64,000 bases of DNA from Lentimicrobium sp. (GTDB lineage Bacteria; Bacteroidota; Bacteroidia; Bacteroidales; Lentimicrobiaceae): the NCBI GenBank assembly GCA_023957275.1, contig JAMLHF010000012.1, forward strand, positions 1-64,000, given 5' to 3'. The notes below the pieces were generated by a model that was not told the origin of the DNA, ran no database searches, and was given only the letters and a program-made list of their open reading frames with translations. This document shows positions 53,971 through 63,520 of this stretch, one piece after another (within the stretch, counting starts at the first letter, position 1; each line of letters opens with the position of its first letter). The position numbers were made by a program, and so were the translations under genes.

Positions 53971-55791
53971 TCAATTAATCATGATGTTTTCGACTGGATA
54001 GCGGTAATGCAGGCTCCGCACCTTGCGGAAGAATCCGATGATAAGTGTCAGGGTGCCTACCCTTCCCAGAAACATCACCACAATGATTATCCACCTGCCT
54101 GATGTGGATAACTGCGATGTGATGCCCAGCGAAAGACCAACGGTTCCGTAAGCCGAAAAAGTCTCGAAAACCAGCTTTTTCAATCCCAGATGCCCGTCGG
54201 TCAGTTGCAGCGAAAACACTGCCAGCCCGATCACCAAAAGTGAAAGCCAGATAACGGCAGAAGCCCTCCTTACCGAAGCATTTGTTATTTCCCTGCCCTT
54301 CAGTTCAATCCTGTCCTTGCCGCGCGCCAGGCTGAGCACATTGAGCAATGCAACCGAAAAAGTGGTGGTTTTAATGCCTCCTCCCGTTGAAGCGGGCGAA
54401 GCCCCCACCCACATAAGGAAAATCATAATCAGGACTGAAGCCGGCGCCATGGCGGTCAGATCAGTGGTATTGAAACCGGCAGTGCGCGCAGTTACGGAAC
54501 TGAAAAATGCTCCGGTAATTTTCCCCTGTAATGAAAGCCCTTTCAGACTGTAATCATACTCCAATATAAAAAACAGCAGAAATCCGCCGGCAAGCAGGCA
54601 CAAAGTCGTAATCAGCACCAGGCGACTGTTAACATTGATGATTCCGGGCAGGTGTTCATAAGGTTTTTTATAAACAAGTTGCCGGAAACGGTTCACAAGA
54701 TAGTAACGGAATAATCTGTAATAATTAAAGACGATGGGGAAGCCCAGGCCTCCGGCAATAATCAGCAATGCAATTACCAGTTGCATATTGTAATTGAACC
54801 GGAATCCCTCTTCAAACAGATTATTGCCAAGTAATGAAAAGCCGGCGTTGCAGAATGCTGATATGGAATGAAACACCGAAAATGCGATTTGTCCAACCGC
54901 ATTACCGGCCTGAAACTGATCCAGGCTCTGATAGATCAGCACAGCACCGATGGCTTCAATGGAAAAGGTAATCAGGATGATTTTACCCAGTGTCCTGAAT
55001 ATCTCTCCCAGTTTATCCTCATTCAGCAGCTCCTTCAAAAGGAATTCATTGCCGAACGACGAGCCTCCTTTGAAGAAATAACCGAAAAAGCTGGTAAACG
55101 TCATAATACCGAGACCTCCCAATTGTATTAATATCAGGATAAATCCCTTTCCAAGCGGCGTAAAATAAGTGGCAGTATCCACCACAATCAGCCCGGTGAC
55201 ACACACAGCGCTTGTAGCGGTAAAAAATGCATCAGTAAATGATATCCCGGAGTAAGTGGCATTGGGAAGCATCAGCAGGCCTGCACCAAAAACGATAAGA
55301 AGCAGAAAACTGCCGATGAAAAGCCGGGCCGGGTTTGAATTGCGGTTGCTGAGCCTCAGCGAACTGGTGGATATCTCCACAAGCAGGACAAAAACAATCA
55401 CCAGTTGCACCGCAATATCGCGCAACAGAAATGCACCTGCAGCCCCGGGCGGCCAATGCAATCCCGAAAAATTTATGCGCTGGTTGAGCAGCAGAAATAC
55501 CAGCGGAATCATGATCAGCTCGGCCAGGCGGAGTTTCCACACCTTAACCTTCCAGGTGCTCAGGGTAAGCCCTGCCAGGTTGCTTACAAGGATAAAGCCA
55601 AGAACAATGTTATATCCTTTCTGAATCAGCAGCAACTGTGCGCTTTTGTGATCAAAGCCGATATGGTAAAGCATCAGCAGAAGCCCGGCCGCAGCGGCAA
55701 CAATCCCCAGGCCATCGAGCCAGCGCAGTAAACGCCGGCGCCAGCGGTTGACCGAATTGATTAGCTGAAACAACTTTAACCTGAGCGACAT
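53971..55791 (-). CDS. trkH: TrkH/KtrB-like potassium transporter
   Basis: 607 residues from the ATG at 55791. Pore signatures: AVCVTGLIVVDTATYFTPLGK, then SAFCNAGFSLLGNN, TARTAGFNTTDLTA and the final FETFSAYGTVGLSLGIT match the four P-loops of KtrB/TrkH. An N-terminal block of membrane helices (about 25-160) precedes the pore, longer than KtrB. The upstream in-frame ATG at 55881 lies before the promoter (TTG 55845-55847, TATCTTTG 55819-55826, minus strand), so it is not used. Co-transcribed with trkA. Confidence 0.9.
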   Translation of the reverse strand: MSLRLKLFQLINSVNRWRRRLLRWLDGLGIVAAAAGLLLMLYHIGFDHKSAQLLLIQKGYNIVLGFILVSNLAGLTLSTWKVKVWKLRLAELIMIPLVFLLLNQRINFSGLHWPPGAAGAFLLRDIAVQLVIVFVLLVEISTSSLRLSNRNSNPARLFIGSFLLLIVFGAGLLMLPNATYSGISFTDAFFTATSAVCVTGLIVVDTATYFTPLGKGFILILIQLGGLGIMTFTSFFGYFFKGGSSFGNEFLLKELLNEDKLGEIFRTLGKIILITFSIEAIGAVLIYQSLDQFQAGNAVGQIAFSVFHSISAFCNAGFSLLGNNLFEEGFRFNYNMQLVIALLIIAGGLGFPIVFNYYRLFRYYLVNRFRQLVYKKPYEHLPGIINVNSRLVLITTLCLLAGGFLLFFILEYDYSLKGLSLQGKITGAFFSSVTARTAGFNTTDLTAMAPASVLIMIFLMWVGASPASTGGGIKTTTFSVALLNVLSLARGKDRIELKGREITNASVRRASAVIWLSLLVIGLAVFSLQLTDGHLGLKKLVFETFSAYGTVGLSLGITSQLSTSGRWIIIVVMFLGRVGTLTLIIGFFRKVRSLHYRYPVENIMIN

Positions 55792-55818
55792 TACTGACAG
55801 ACGGCGTTGATGGGTGCA

Positions 55819-55847
55819 CAAAGATAAGCCCAAAACAAGCACTTCAA
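55819..55847 (-). promoter_or_regulatory. trkH-trkA promoter
   Basis: Minus strand TTG (55845-55847), 18-base spacer, TATCTTTG (55819-55826). Start of transcription near 55812. Confidence 0.65.
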
Positions 55848-56038
55848 AAGTCCATTCGCTGCAAAAACATCCGCGAGCCATTTAAACCGGCTATTTTGTC
55901 ATCTTATCAACCGGATTATTTTTGATTAAAATATTTTGTGGAATCCGGAGTTTTCGTGCTTTGGTGGTGAAAAACAACATATGATTTGACAATAATCTAA
56001 ATCATTCCAGGTGTAAAGGAAATACCAATTCAACGTCC

Positions 56039-56046
56039 TATCTTTG
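56039..56046 (+). promoter_or_regulatory. -7 element of the membrane protein gene
   Basis: TATCTTTG on the plus strand, 26 bases upstream of the ATG at 56072. Confidence 0.6.
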
Positions 56047-56071
56047 CATCCATCACCCAAAACATCAACAC

Positions 56072-56530
56072 ATGCACAACAATCTGTATTTCAAGGACTT
56101 TCAGAAAACACTCGCCATCCTCTTTTTTGCCATGCTTTCCGGCCAGGTTATCTTTGCGCTTGTTTCGCTTTGGTTGGTCAGCAGCGGGGCCTTTGAAGCA
56201 ACCGGAGCGCTGCGCAACCCCTTTCTGATGATCGTGCCACTGCTCGTATTCGGCGGATTTATAGCGGGCAATTACCTGGGCAGGCGATTACTGCTTAAGG
56301 CGCAGGAAGCGGAAGCCCCTGAGGAAAAACTAAACAATTACCGTTCCTCCTTGCTGATGCGTTACGCGCTGCTCGAAGGCCCTTCGCTGATGGCCATCAT
56401 CGCTTTCCTGCTTACCGGCGAAAGGCTTTTCCTGGGCTTTACCGGCATGATCCTCTTTTATTTTGTAACCCTCTACCCTTCCCCAACGCGCATCAGCAAC
56501 GATCTGGAGCTTCCGGATGAAGACAGGTAA
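56072..56530 (+). CDS. hypothetical membrane protein, about four helices
   Basis: 152 residues with four hydrophobic helices (about 10-33, 50-68, 91-110 and 112-134) and a short acidic tail (LELPDEDR). No known family recognised. A loop between helices 2 and 3 is Glu/Ala-rich and probably cytoplasmic. Single gene with its own promoter. Function unknown. Confidence 0.65.
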   Translation: MHNNLYFKDFQKTLAILFFAMLSGQVIFALVSLWLVSSGAFEATGALRNPFLMIVPLLVFGGFIAGNYLGRRLLLKAQEAEAPEEKLNNYRSSLLMRYALLEGPSLMAIIAFLLTGERLFLGFTGMILFYFVTLYPSPTRISNDLELPDEDR

Positions 56531-56753
56531 CATCCTTAGCTTATTGCATGCTAAGGAATCTCCCTGAATACCGGATATCTCCCGGCATGGCTCAAGAGCG
56601 CCATGTTAAGTACAAAAGTCAGCAACAGATATCAGTCCGCCAGCACAGTTAAAAAAAATGTGAGTGAATGTATTGATCGTTGCAGGCAACCACACACACT
56701 TCTGTAATAATTAATTAATACGGGATTTTGGATTAATCCGAATAAATATTTTG

Positions 56754-56761
56754 TACCTTTG
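56754..56761 (+). promoter_or_regulatory. -7 element of the T9SS protein gene
   Basis: TACCTTTG with TTG 23 bases upstream (56728-56730); the leader to the ATG at 56830 is about 62 bases. Confidence 0.55.
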
Positions 56762-56829
56762 AAATTACGATAAATTGCATAGTTAATATTATGCAATCCG
56801 ATTAATAATGATTGTAAATCAGGAATTTT

Positions 56830-58935
56830 ATGAGAAACAGGTTAATTGCTTTTTTCATCCTTTTATCCGGGGCTTTATCAGCCCAGTCATGGCACTGGAT
56901 TAACCCCTCTACCGGGCTTAATCAGATCAACGATATACATTTTGTATCAGACAATGAAGGTTATGCGGTTGGCAACCAAGGCAAAATATTGCATTACATG
57001 AACGGGGAATGGTCAATAATGGACAGCCCGGTAAATACAGATTTGTTTGGTATTTCTTTTGTCAACCCAAATATGGGATGGGCGGTTGGCGCCAATGGCA
57101 GCATTTTGCGATATCAGCATGGCAACTGGACACAGGTTACATCACCCATAACCGGTGTGCTGAAAGACATTTGCTGCCTAAACGAAAACCACTGCCGGGC
57201 AGCAGGCGATACCATATTAAGATATAACGGCAGCGAATGGCTGATTGATGCCGAACTGAGTGGCAGCGAAACCATAGGTTTCCTGAATGAGAACCTGGGT
57301 TGGGCCGGCAGCAGCAATTTCAACCTGTATAAATTTGAAAACGGGGGGTGGTCGACCGACAGTAGTTTTGGCACAAGCCAGTATTACCGGTTTCATACCC
57401 TTGAAAAAGCCGGTGAGACCATGTTGATAAACGGGAGTAACATCTCCGGCGAAGGATTAATATTCGAAAACAGCGGCAATGTCTGGGTACAGATATTATC
57501 AGGCAACTGCAATGGCGGAATTTCATTTACCGACAGGCAGCATGGCTTCGGCCTGCAGCATGCAGGCGTTATGCCTTATGACCTATACCCTACCGTGCAT
57601 CAATATAATGAAGGGGAATGGCAGGAAGTTTTTGTTCACGAAAAGCAGTATCAGTTATTCACTGCTGTTGAAGCATTAAGCAATACCGCATGTATGGCCT
57701 CCGACAATCTGGGATATATCCATAAGATAGTAGATGGCAGCCATTCCATTGCCAATGGATTTATGTACGACAGCATACTTGACCTGCAATTTGTAAAGCC
57801 AAACGCCGGATTTCTGGCAGCGCACAGCAGCGGGCTATGGAAGTATGATGCCGGTGAGTGGGAAAACATCTTCAATCTTCCTGATCACACCATTCATGTT
57901 ATTGATTTTCAAAGTGAAGATTTTGGTTATTTTGGCGCATATGAGCATACTGAAATCTTTCCTTTCTGGCCTGAAACAAAACTTTTCTCTTACAACAACG
58001 GAGTAATTACTGAAATTATGTTTCCTGATGTGTCTTCATTTATTTCTTCGATAAACAGCATTGGAGAAGACCTGGTATTTACGCAGCGAAACACCATTTT
58101 TACCTATGCAAATGGACAGTTTTCAACTGAAGAATTAGCATTTCAGGACAGTATTTCGGACTTAAAGTTTATGATGCATGTACCCGTCAATTCAAGCAAC
58201 AGGAATGATGAATGGGAAGCTGCCTGGATGAGCGTAAAGCGCCACAACGATGCGGACAGTGGAGTAATTTTTTACAAATACTTTGTTGACAACAGCTGGC
58301 AGGAGGTATACGAAACCAGCAACGGAAGTTTCAACGATCTGTGCATTTTCGGCTACAATCAGGTAGTCGCGGTGGGTACCAATGGTTTGATTGCGGTTTT
58401 CGATGGCAGCAACTGGTCTGAAGTCCAGCCGCTTACCAGCGAAGAGCTGCTTTCGGTGCATCTGGATGAAAACATGAACGGCTGGGCGGTGGGCCGCAAC
58501 GGCACCATGCTGGAATGCACCGGAGGCGCCTGGTCTGTTTACGATAACGATGTAAACTACGACCTGAACGTTGTTTCATTTTACAACGAGTCGCTGGGCT
58601 TTATCGGTGGAAATGAAGGGGCACTGCTGTGTACCAGCGAAAAACTCCCGGTCCCGAACAGATATATCCCGGTTGCTGACACCAGGAATTCGCTGAAGGT
58701 TTTCCCAAACCCGGCTGATGAAACCTTTACCATTGAGTTGGAATCACCGGCGACAAACGCCCATATCATCCTGACTGATCCGGCCGGCAGGCTGCTGATG
58801 GAAAAGCAGCTGCCTGACACGGGCCAGGGAAAACAACTTGTCACCATGTCCGCATCCGGCCTCGGATCCGGAATCTGCCTGCTGACCCTGATCCACGAAA
58901 ACGGTGTCAGGACTGCGAAATTGGTTGTGAGATAA
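56830..58935 (+). CDS. T9SS-exported YCF48/Kelch-like beta-propeller protein
   Basis: 701 residues with a signal peptide (residues 1 to about 19, LSAQ). Many repeats of about 45 residues with a core such as GYAVGNQGKILHYMNGEW, GWAVGANGSILRYQHGNW, GWAGSSNFNLYKFENGGW and GWAVGRNGTMLECTGGAW show a WD/YCF48-type propeller with Trp-ended blades. The C terminus (about 620-701) is a type A T9SS sorting domain (VFPNPADETFTIELE, GICLLTLIHENGVRTAKLVVR). Surface or secreted. It has its own promoter and is followed by the hairpin at 58957. Confidence 0.88.
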   Translation: MRNRLIAFFILLSGALSAQSWHWINPSTGLNQINDIHFVSDNEGYAVGNQGKILHYMNGEWSIMDSPVNTDLFGISFVNPNMGWAVGANGSILRYQHGNWTQVTSPITGVLKDICCLNENHCRAAGDTILRYNGSEWLIDAELSGSETIGFLNENLGWAGSSNFNLYKFENGGWSTDSSFGTSQYYRFHTLEKAGETMLINGSNISGEGLIFENSGNVWVQILSGNCNGGISFTDRQHGFGLQHAGVMPYDLYPTVHQYNEGEWQEVFVHEKQYQLFTAVEALSNTACMASDNLGYIHKIVDGSHSIANGFMYDSILDLQFVKPNAGFLAAHSSGLWKYDAGEWENIFNLPDHTIHVIDFQSEDFGYFGAYEHTEIFPFWPETKLFSYNNGVITEIMFPDVSSFISSINSIGEDLVFTQRNTIFTYANGQFSTEELAFQDSISDLKFMMHVPVNSSNRNDEWEAAWMSVKRHNDADSGVIFYKYFVDNSWQEVYETSNGSFNDLCIFGYNQVVAVGTNGLIAVFDGSNWSEVQPLTSEELLSVHLDENMNGWAVGRNGTMLECTGGAWSVYDNDVNYDLNVVSFYNESLGFIGGNEGALLCTSEKLPVPNRYIPVADTRNSLKVFPNPADETFTIELESPATNAHIILTDPAGRLLMEKQLPDTGQGKQLVTMSASGLGSGICLLTLIHENGVRTAKLVVR

Positions 58936-58956
58936 AGTTGCGGGATTATTACACCT

Positions 58957-58989
58957 GACCTAACAAGTCTTCTTCTGACTTGTTAGGTC
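58957..58989. terminator. GACCTAACAAGT hairpin, copy 2
   Basis: GACCTAACAAGT (58957-58968) and ACTTGTTAGGTC (58978-58989), 12-bp stem, followed by TTCTT. It directly follows the T9SS protein gene, so it may serve as its terminator. Same arms as 49464 and 59069. Confidence 0.75.
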
Positions 58990-59068
58990 TTCTTAAAGAG
59001 AAAAAGCCATTGGTTTGAAAAGCATTTTCCTTTTGCAGACAAGGGCTTTGGCGATAAAGATAATATTA

Positions 59069-59101
59069 GACCTAACAAGTTAATAGAAAACTTGTCAGGT
59101 C
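59069..59101. terminator. GACCTAACAAGTT hairpin, copy 3
   Basis: GACCTAACAAGTT (59069-59081) and AACTTGTCAGGTC (59089-59101) form the stem with one mismatch. It lies between the T9SS gene and the lipoprotein gene, which converge here. Confidence 0.7.
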
Positions 59102-59119
59102 TTTCAGGGCACGACCCGT

Positions 59120-59722
59120 TTAATTCGAAGTAAACTCGTTCCGGATGGTCAGATAACCGGGATAAGCGATGGTCTGCGATCCCACCGAAATATAGGGCTT
59201 TGCCTTCAGGGTGATCCGGGTTGGCTGATTGCCCGCGCCCGCCAGGTTCAGGCCGAAATTGGCGATGGCATCGCCGCTTTTGCCTTTTAACGCCTGTTTC
59301 AGGTCAATGCTTATGGTGAGCGGAAGTATGGAAGTGCCACCGTTTGCCGGAATCTGCACCCGGTTTTCGTTCACGCCGCTGACCATTTCAATATCGTCAA
59401 TCAGCAGGGTCCAGTCGAGGCGGTTCAACCCGGCAACGGCCGGATTGGGATTTTTTGCCTCCACATTCAGGGTGAAGTTCAGCGGGAGGCTGCCCCCCGA
59501 CATCGCTGCGGTGGTTATTTTTGCAGCATCCATCAAACTCAGGTCAGAAAACTGCCTGATCTGCTGAATGTTAACCCCGGCCAGCCGGAGCTGGTCCACA
59601 GTTTTCAAACGGAATTCACATTTCGTCAGATTGGTCATCTGCTGCACCTGATTTAAAACATCACAGGCAGAAACCAGGAGTAACGTCAGCATCACGGCGA
59701 CAGGAAAGCGGAACTTTTTCAT
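59120..59722 (-). CDS. LEA-type lipoprotein
   Basis: 200 residues from the ATG at 59722. A lipoprotein signal (LLVSAC) is followed by a Water-stress/LEA14-like beta domain (LNFTLNVEAKNPNPAVAGLNRLDWTLLIDDIEM). The larger ORF start at 59821 lies upstream of a -7 element (minus strand TATATTTG at 59740-59747), so 59722 is preferred. Such LEA-type domains are common in lipoproteins of unknown function. Monocistronic. Confidence 0.75.
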   Translation of the reverse strand: MKKFRFPVAVMLTLLLVSACDVLNQVQQMTNLTKCEFRLKTVDQLRLAGVNIQQIRQFSDLSLMDAAKITTAAMSGGSLPLNFTLNVEAKNPNPAVAGLNRLDWTLLIDDIEMVSGVNENRVQIPANGGTSILPLTISIDLKQALKGKSGDAIANFGLNLAGAGNQPTRITLKAKPYISVGSQTIAYPGYLTIRNEFTSN

Positions 59723-59739
59723 AAATGAATATTTAAAGG

Positions 59740-59747
59740 CAAATATA
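59740..59747 (-). promoter_or_regulatory. -7 element of the LEA lipoprotein gene
   Basis: Minus strand TATATTTG, giving transcription start near 59733 and a short leader to the ATG at 59722. Confidence 0.5.
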
Positions 59748-59851
59748 AGTTTAAACCGATAAGATGAACAAATATCAGGCCTGAAACGGATAAATGCAAT
59801 TCGAATTATAAAGTCTGACAACGGCCCTGATGCAACAGGTCAAATTTAATA

Positions 59852-61654
59852 CTAGATTTTGGAAGCGCGTTTGCGTTCGTGTTCGTCAAGGATAATCTTG
59901 CGCAGCCGCAGCGACCTGGGTGTTACTTCGAGGTATTCATCCTTCCCGATGTACTCCATGGCCTCCTCAAGGGAAAATTTAATGGCAGGGATGATGAAAA
60001 TCTTCTCATCCGATCCCGATGCGCGCACATTGGTCAGCTTCTTGGTTTTGGTCACGTTCACCATCAGGTCATCGGGACGGATATGTTCACCGATTACCTG
60101 ACCGGCATAAATATCTTCGTTGGGATGCACAAAGAAAGCGCCACGGTCCTGAAGTTTATCGATGGAGTAGGCAATGGCCTGACCGGTTTCCATGGCGATC
60201 AGCGATCCGTTGCGTCTTCCATGAATTTCGCCCTTCCAGGGCTCATAAGCCAGAAAACGGTGGGCCATAATGGCTTCGCCTTCGGTGGCTGTAAGTACAT
60301 TGTTGCGCAAGCCGATGATGCCGCGCGAGGGAATTTTAAATTCAAGGTGAATGCGGTCGCCTTTGGTTTCAATGGTTACAATCTCCCCCCTTCGTTGGGT
60401 CACCAGTTCGATCACTTTGCCCGAAAATGCCTCCGGCACGTGCACGGTAAGCATTTCGACCGGCTCATTATCAACGCCGTCAATTTTTTTGATGATTACC
60501 TGAGGCTGACCCAGCTGCAGTTCATATCCTTCGCGCCGCATGGTTTCAACCAGAATGGAAAGATGCAGGATACCGCGCCCGTAAACCATCAGCGACTCGG
60601 GTGAGTCGGTCTCCACCAGCCGCATGGCCAGGTTCTTCTCAATTTCCTTAAACAGGCGCTCGCGCAGGTGGCGCGATGTTACAAACTTCCCTTCACGGCC
60701 GTAAAACGGTGAGTTGTTGATGGTAAACAGCATGCTCATCGTAGGCTCGTCAATCTGCAATGGTTTCAGGGCTTCCGGCACTTCAAAATCGGCGATGGTA
60801 TCCCCGATTTCAAAATCGTCGATGCCAAGTACCGCGCAGATTTCACCCGGTAGCACGTCAGTCTTCATCTTCTCCTTGCCCAGCCCTTCAAACACGTACA
60901 ATTCTTTTATTTTCGACTTGAATACCCGGCCGTCCTGCTTGATCAGCGAAACATTCTGTCCCCAGCGCAGCACTCCGCGCGACAGGCGACCCACGGCAAT
61001 CCGGCCGACGTAGGACGAATAATCCAGAGAAGTGATCTGCATCTGGGTAGATCCTTCTTCGAAGACCGGCGCAGGAATATATTCAATAATGGTATCCAGC
61101 AGATAACTGATGTCGTCGGCAGGCTGCCGCCAGTCTCCCGACATCCACCCTTCCTTGGATGAACCAAAAACAGTCGGAAAATTAAGCTGGTCTTCGGTGG
61201 CATCAAGGTTGAACATCAGGTCGAAAACGGATTCCTGCACCCCTTCCGGATCGCAGTTGGGCTTATCCACCTTGTTAATTACCACAATGGGTTTCAGGTT
61301 CAGGGCCAGCGCTTTCTGGAGCACAAACCGCGTCTGAGGCATCGGCCCTTCAAAAGCGTCCACCAGCAGCAACACCCCGTCGGCCATATTGAGCACACGC
61401 TCTACCTCACCGCCGAAATCACTGTGTCCGGGTGTGTCTATAATGTTGATTTTAAATCCCTTATACCTTACCGACACATTTTTCGACAAAATGGTAATTC
61501 CCCTTTCCCTTTCCAGGTCATTGCTGTCGAGGATCAGCTCCCCCATATCCTGGTTTTCCCTGAAGAGTTTCACCTGGTGCAGGATTCGGTCAACGAGGGT
61601 GGTCTTTCCGTGATCGACGTGTGCAATGATGGCTATATTCCTGATATTCTGCAT
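59852..61654 (-). CDS. typA: translational GTPase TypA/BipA
   Basis: 600 residues, a ribosome-binding GTPase of the EF-G superfamily that affects ribosome assembly and stress adaptation. G1 is AHVDHGKTT, G3 is DTPGHSDF, G4 is NKVDKPNC. Downstream domain II, III and V blocks (FYGREGKFVTSRHLRERL; GRGILHLSILVETMRREG; YELQLGQPQVI) and the TypA-specific C-terminal region (EYLEVTPRSLRLRKIILDEHERKR) are clear. Cytoplasmic. No terminator seen in the first 100 bases after the stop. Confidence 0.97.
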   Translation of the reverse strand: MQNIRNIAIIAHVDHGKTTLVDRILHQVKLFRENQDMGELILDSNDLERERGITILSKNVSVRYKGFKINIIDTPGHSDFGGEVERVLNMADGVLLLVDAFEGPMPQTRFVLQKALALNLKPIVVINKVDKPNCDPEGVQESVFDLMFNLDATEDQLNFPTVFGSSKEGWMSGDWRQPADDISYLLDTIIEYIPAPVFEEGSTQMQITSLDYSSYVGRIAVGRLSRGVLRWGQNVSLIKQDGRVFKSKIKELYVFEGLGKEKMKTDVLPGEICAVLGIDDFEIGDTIADFEVPEALKPLQIDEPTMSMLFTINNSPFYGREGKFVTSRHLRERLFKEIEKNLAMRLVETDSPESLMVYGRGILHLSILVETMRREGYELQLGQPQVIIKKIDGVDNEPVEMLTVHVPEAFSGKVIELVTQRRGEIVTIETKGDRIHLEFKIPSRGIIGLRNNVLTATEGEAIMAHRFLAYEPWKGEIHGRRNGSLIAMETGQAIAYSIDKLQDRGAFFVHPNEDIYAGQVIGEHIRPDDLMVNVTKTKKLTNVRASGSDEKIFIIPAIKFSLEEAMEYIGKDEYLEVTPRSLRLRKIILDEHERKRASKI

Positions 61655-62325
61655 GCTGGCATTTTTAGAGTAAAAATTTTTTGGAAGTGCAAAAGTACTT
61701 ATAATATTAATACCTGATTTATAATGGTTTTAAAGTTTCTGAAATCATTTTTCAAAAGGGGGTAATTCCGGATTTGATGTGCCGGAAAAAGAAAAAAAAT
61801 CAAAGTCCCGTAGGTGATTAATTAAATCTCTAAATGTAAGCGTGGGCTGACTTTAATTTCTGATTCAGAGCTCAGATTTTAAAGAATTGCAACATAACTC
61901 TGCGTGCTTTACTCCGGGCTTCAGCCCGGGGAAAATGCAGATCCCCCCGGACCAAACGGCTTTAGCCGTAAAGCCGGGAGAAGCCTGAACAGGGAAAGTT
62001 CCGGGCTTGCCGGTTTTTACTATTGCAGGGTTGCCTATAAACTTTTGCCGCATTTTGGGCTAAAGCCCCCGCGTTGGCAAGGCCCCTTTTTGAATGATAC
62101 AGCAGGATCATTCGGACCTGGATGAATTTTGTGCATTACCTGAGCAGTCAGGCAAAGAGGGCTGAGACATTCTGGTCTTTGGTAGATTAATAATTCTGAA
62201 TACCCTCAGGCACATCAATTAATAAAAAGCCCCAAAAACCGCAAAAAGCAATGAAATACATTTTTTACCTACCAAAAATGAAATAGATTTACGAAATTTG
62301 TGCATTCAAATATCTGATTACCGGA
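61655..62325. other. 671-bp gap with small GC-rich palindromes
   Basis: No ORF supported. It carries CCGGGCTTCAGCCCGG (61914-61929), ACGGCTTTAGCCGT (61956-61969) and GGGCTAAAGCCC (62057-62068), a cluster of palindromic elements of the GGCTnnAGCC type, within otherwise AT-rich DNA. These look like dispersed repeat elements rather than regulatory sites of the flanking genes. The end of the gap holds the rrf2 promoter region with the shared motif at 62298-62321. Confidence 0.6.
62298..62321. promoter_or_regulatory. motif shared with second Rrf2 gene, copy 1
   Basis: TTG(T/C)G(C/T)ATTCAAATA followed by (T/C)C(T/G)(G/A)ATTAC; 19 of 24 bases match the site at 63068. It ends 4 bases before the start codon at 62326, so it covers the promoter or leader of that gene. 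Likely an Rrf2 (self-)operator. Confidence 0.45.
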
Positions 62326-62730
62326 ATGTCCAAAATCATAACTATTTCCGAAGCTGCATCAATCGCCATCCACAGCATGGTATTGATTGCCGGTGCAAAA
62401 GATCATCTTAACGTAACGCAAATCGCTGAAAGGATGGGTTCTTCGCGGCATCATGTGGCCAAAATCCTGCAGCGCCTGGTAAAGGAAGGTTACCTGAGGA
62501 GCAACCGTGGTCCGGCCGGTGGCTTTACCCTGAATAAGCCTGCCGGTGATGTCAGCCTCCTGGAAATTTATGAAACCATTGAAGGAAAACTCAGCGAAAC
62601 ATCCTGCCCCCTCGACCACCCGGTGTGCCCTTTCGACAAATGCCTGATGGGCAACATTGTTACAAAAATGACCCGTGAGTTCAGAAAGTATATGGAGGAA
62701 CAAAAGCTTTCCGATTATATTAAACAATAG
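62326..62730 (+). CDS. Rrf2-family transcriptional regulator 1
   Basis: 134 residues. N-terminal winged helix (ITISEAASIAIHSMVLIA; VTQIAERMGSSRHHVAKILQRLVKEGYL) and three cysteines (Cys94, Cys101, Cys106; SCPLDHPVCPFDKC) positioned to bind an iron-sulfur cluster as in IscR/NsrR-type sensors. It likely responds to redox, iron or nitric oxide. A close paralogue lies downstream, and a ferredoxin gene beyond that. ATG 62326 is the natural start. Confidence 0.9.
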   Translation: MSKIITISEAASIAIHSMVLIAGAKDHLNVTQIAERMGSSRHHVAKILQRLVKEGYLRSNRGPAGGFTLNKPAGDVSLLEIYETIEGKLSETSCPLDHPVCPFDKCLMGNIVTKMTREFRKYMEEQKLSDYIKQ

Positions 62731-63062
62731 GTATTTCGCCGGGCTACCCACGCCTTTCCATTACCTGATTATTTTTCTTCCCGCTAAAAATAACGGCACG
62801 CATTGCCATAAAAAAGCTCAGGGGATGCAAGAATAATACATCATACCTCCCGGTTCAGATTTAAGGTCAAATGAACACAACCGGAGAACAATTTTTACGC
62901 ATATCAAGCATCACTCCGTCGATTTTTAGCTTGATTTTCCAACCCAAACCGCTTTTTGTCATAGCCCTGGTCAATCATTTCAGTAACTATATCATTGTAT
63001 ATCTGAGATTTGAAAAATTCAGAAATATTTTTCGAAAAAATTTGCAGCGTAAAAATTAATTG

Positions 63063-63070
63063 TATATTTG
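63063..63070 (+). promoter_or_regulatory. -7 element of the second Rrf2 gene
   Basis: TATATTTG; start of transcription would fall near 63077, within the shared motif, and supports ATG 63108 over the upstream ATG at 63060. Confidence 0.5.
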
Positions 63071-63091
63071 CGTATTCAAATACCGAATTAC
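63068..63091. promoter_or_regulatory. motif shared with first Rrf2 gene, copy 2
   Basis: Overlaps the transcription start region of the second Rrf2 gene. See copy 1 at 62298; ATTCAAATA and ATTAC are fully conserved. Confidence 0.45.
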
Positions 63092-63107
63092 ACAAACAGT
63101 ATTCAAG

Positions 63108-63506
63108 ATGGCAAAAGTGGTTCATATCTCCGAGGCAGCTTCACTTGCGGTGCACAGTATGGCCCTTATTGCAGGCAGTAAGGAAATGCTGAACGTTAAC
63201 CGGATTGCTGACCTGACCCATGCCTCACGAAATCACCTGGCCAAGGTTATGCAAACCCTGGTTAAGAACAATTACCTTGAATCGGTCAGGGGCCCCAAAG
63301 GCGGCTTCACCCTCAAAGGAGATGCAGCCGGCATCACCTTGCTGGAAATTTACGAGCTGATTGAAGGAACGCTTGAACACAAATATTGTGGAATCGGTGA
63401 CCAGAAATGTCCGTTCAGAACCTGCGTATTCGGAGGGCTGGCCGACAGATTCTCCAGAGAATTCACCAACTACCTGAAGAATACTACTTTGTCACAATTA
63501 ATATAA
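63108..63506 (+). CDS. Rrf2-family transcriptional regulator 2
   Basis: 132 residues from ATG 63108 (an earlier in-frame ATG at 63060 lies before the -7 element). Winged helix ([38 protein letters not shown]) and Cys94, Cys101, Cys106 ([15 protein letters not shown]) at exactly the same positions as in regulator 1. It precedes the ferredoxin by 14 bases and is probably co-transcribed with it, which suggests local control of Fe-S or nitrosative-stress genes. Confidence 0.9.
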   Translation: MAKVVHISEAASLAVHSMALIAGSKEMLNVNRIADLTHASRNHLAKVMQTLVKNNYLESVRGPKGGFTLKGDAAGITLLEIYELIEGTLEHKYCGIGDQKCPFRTCVFGGLADRFSREFTNYLKNTTLSQLI

Positions 63507-63520
63507 TCACAATATTTACG

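Noticed and set aside
62871..63059. 62-codon ORF before the second Rrf2 gene
   Set aside because: It overlaps the promoter zone, has no recognisable pattern and no leader signal.
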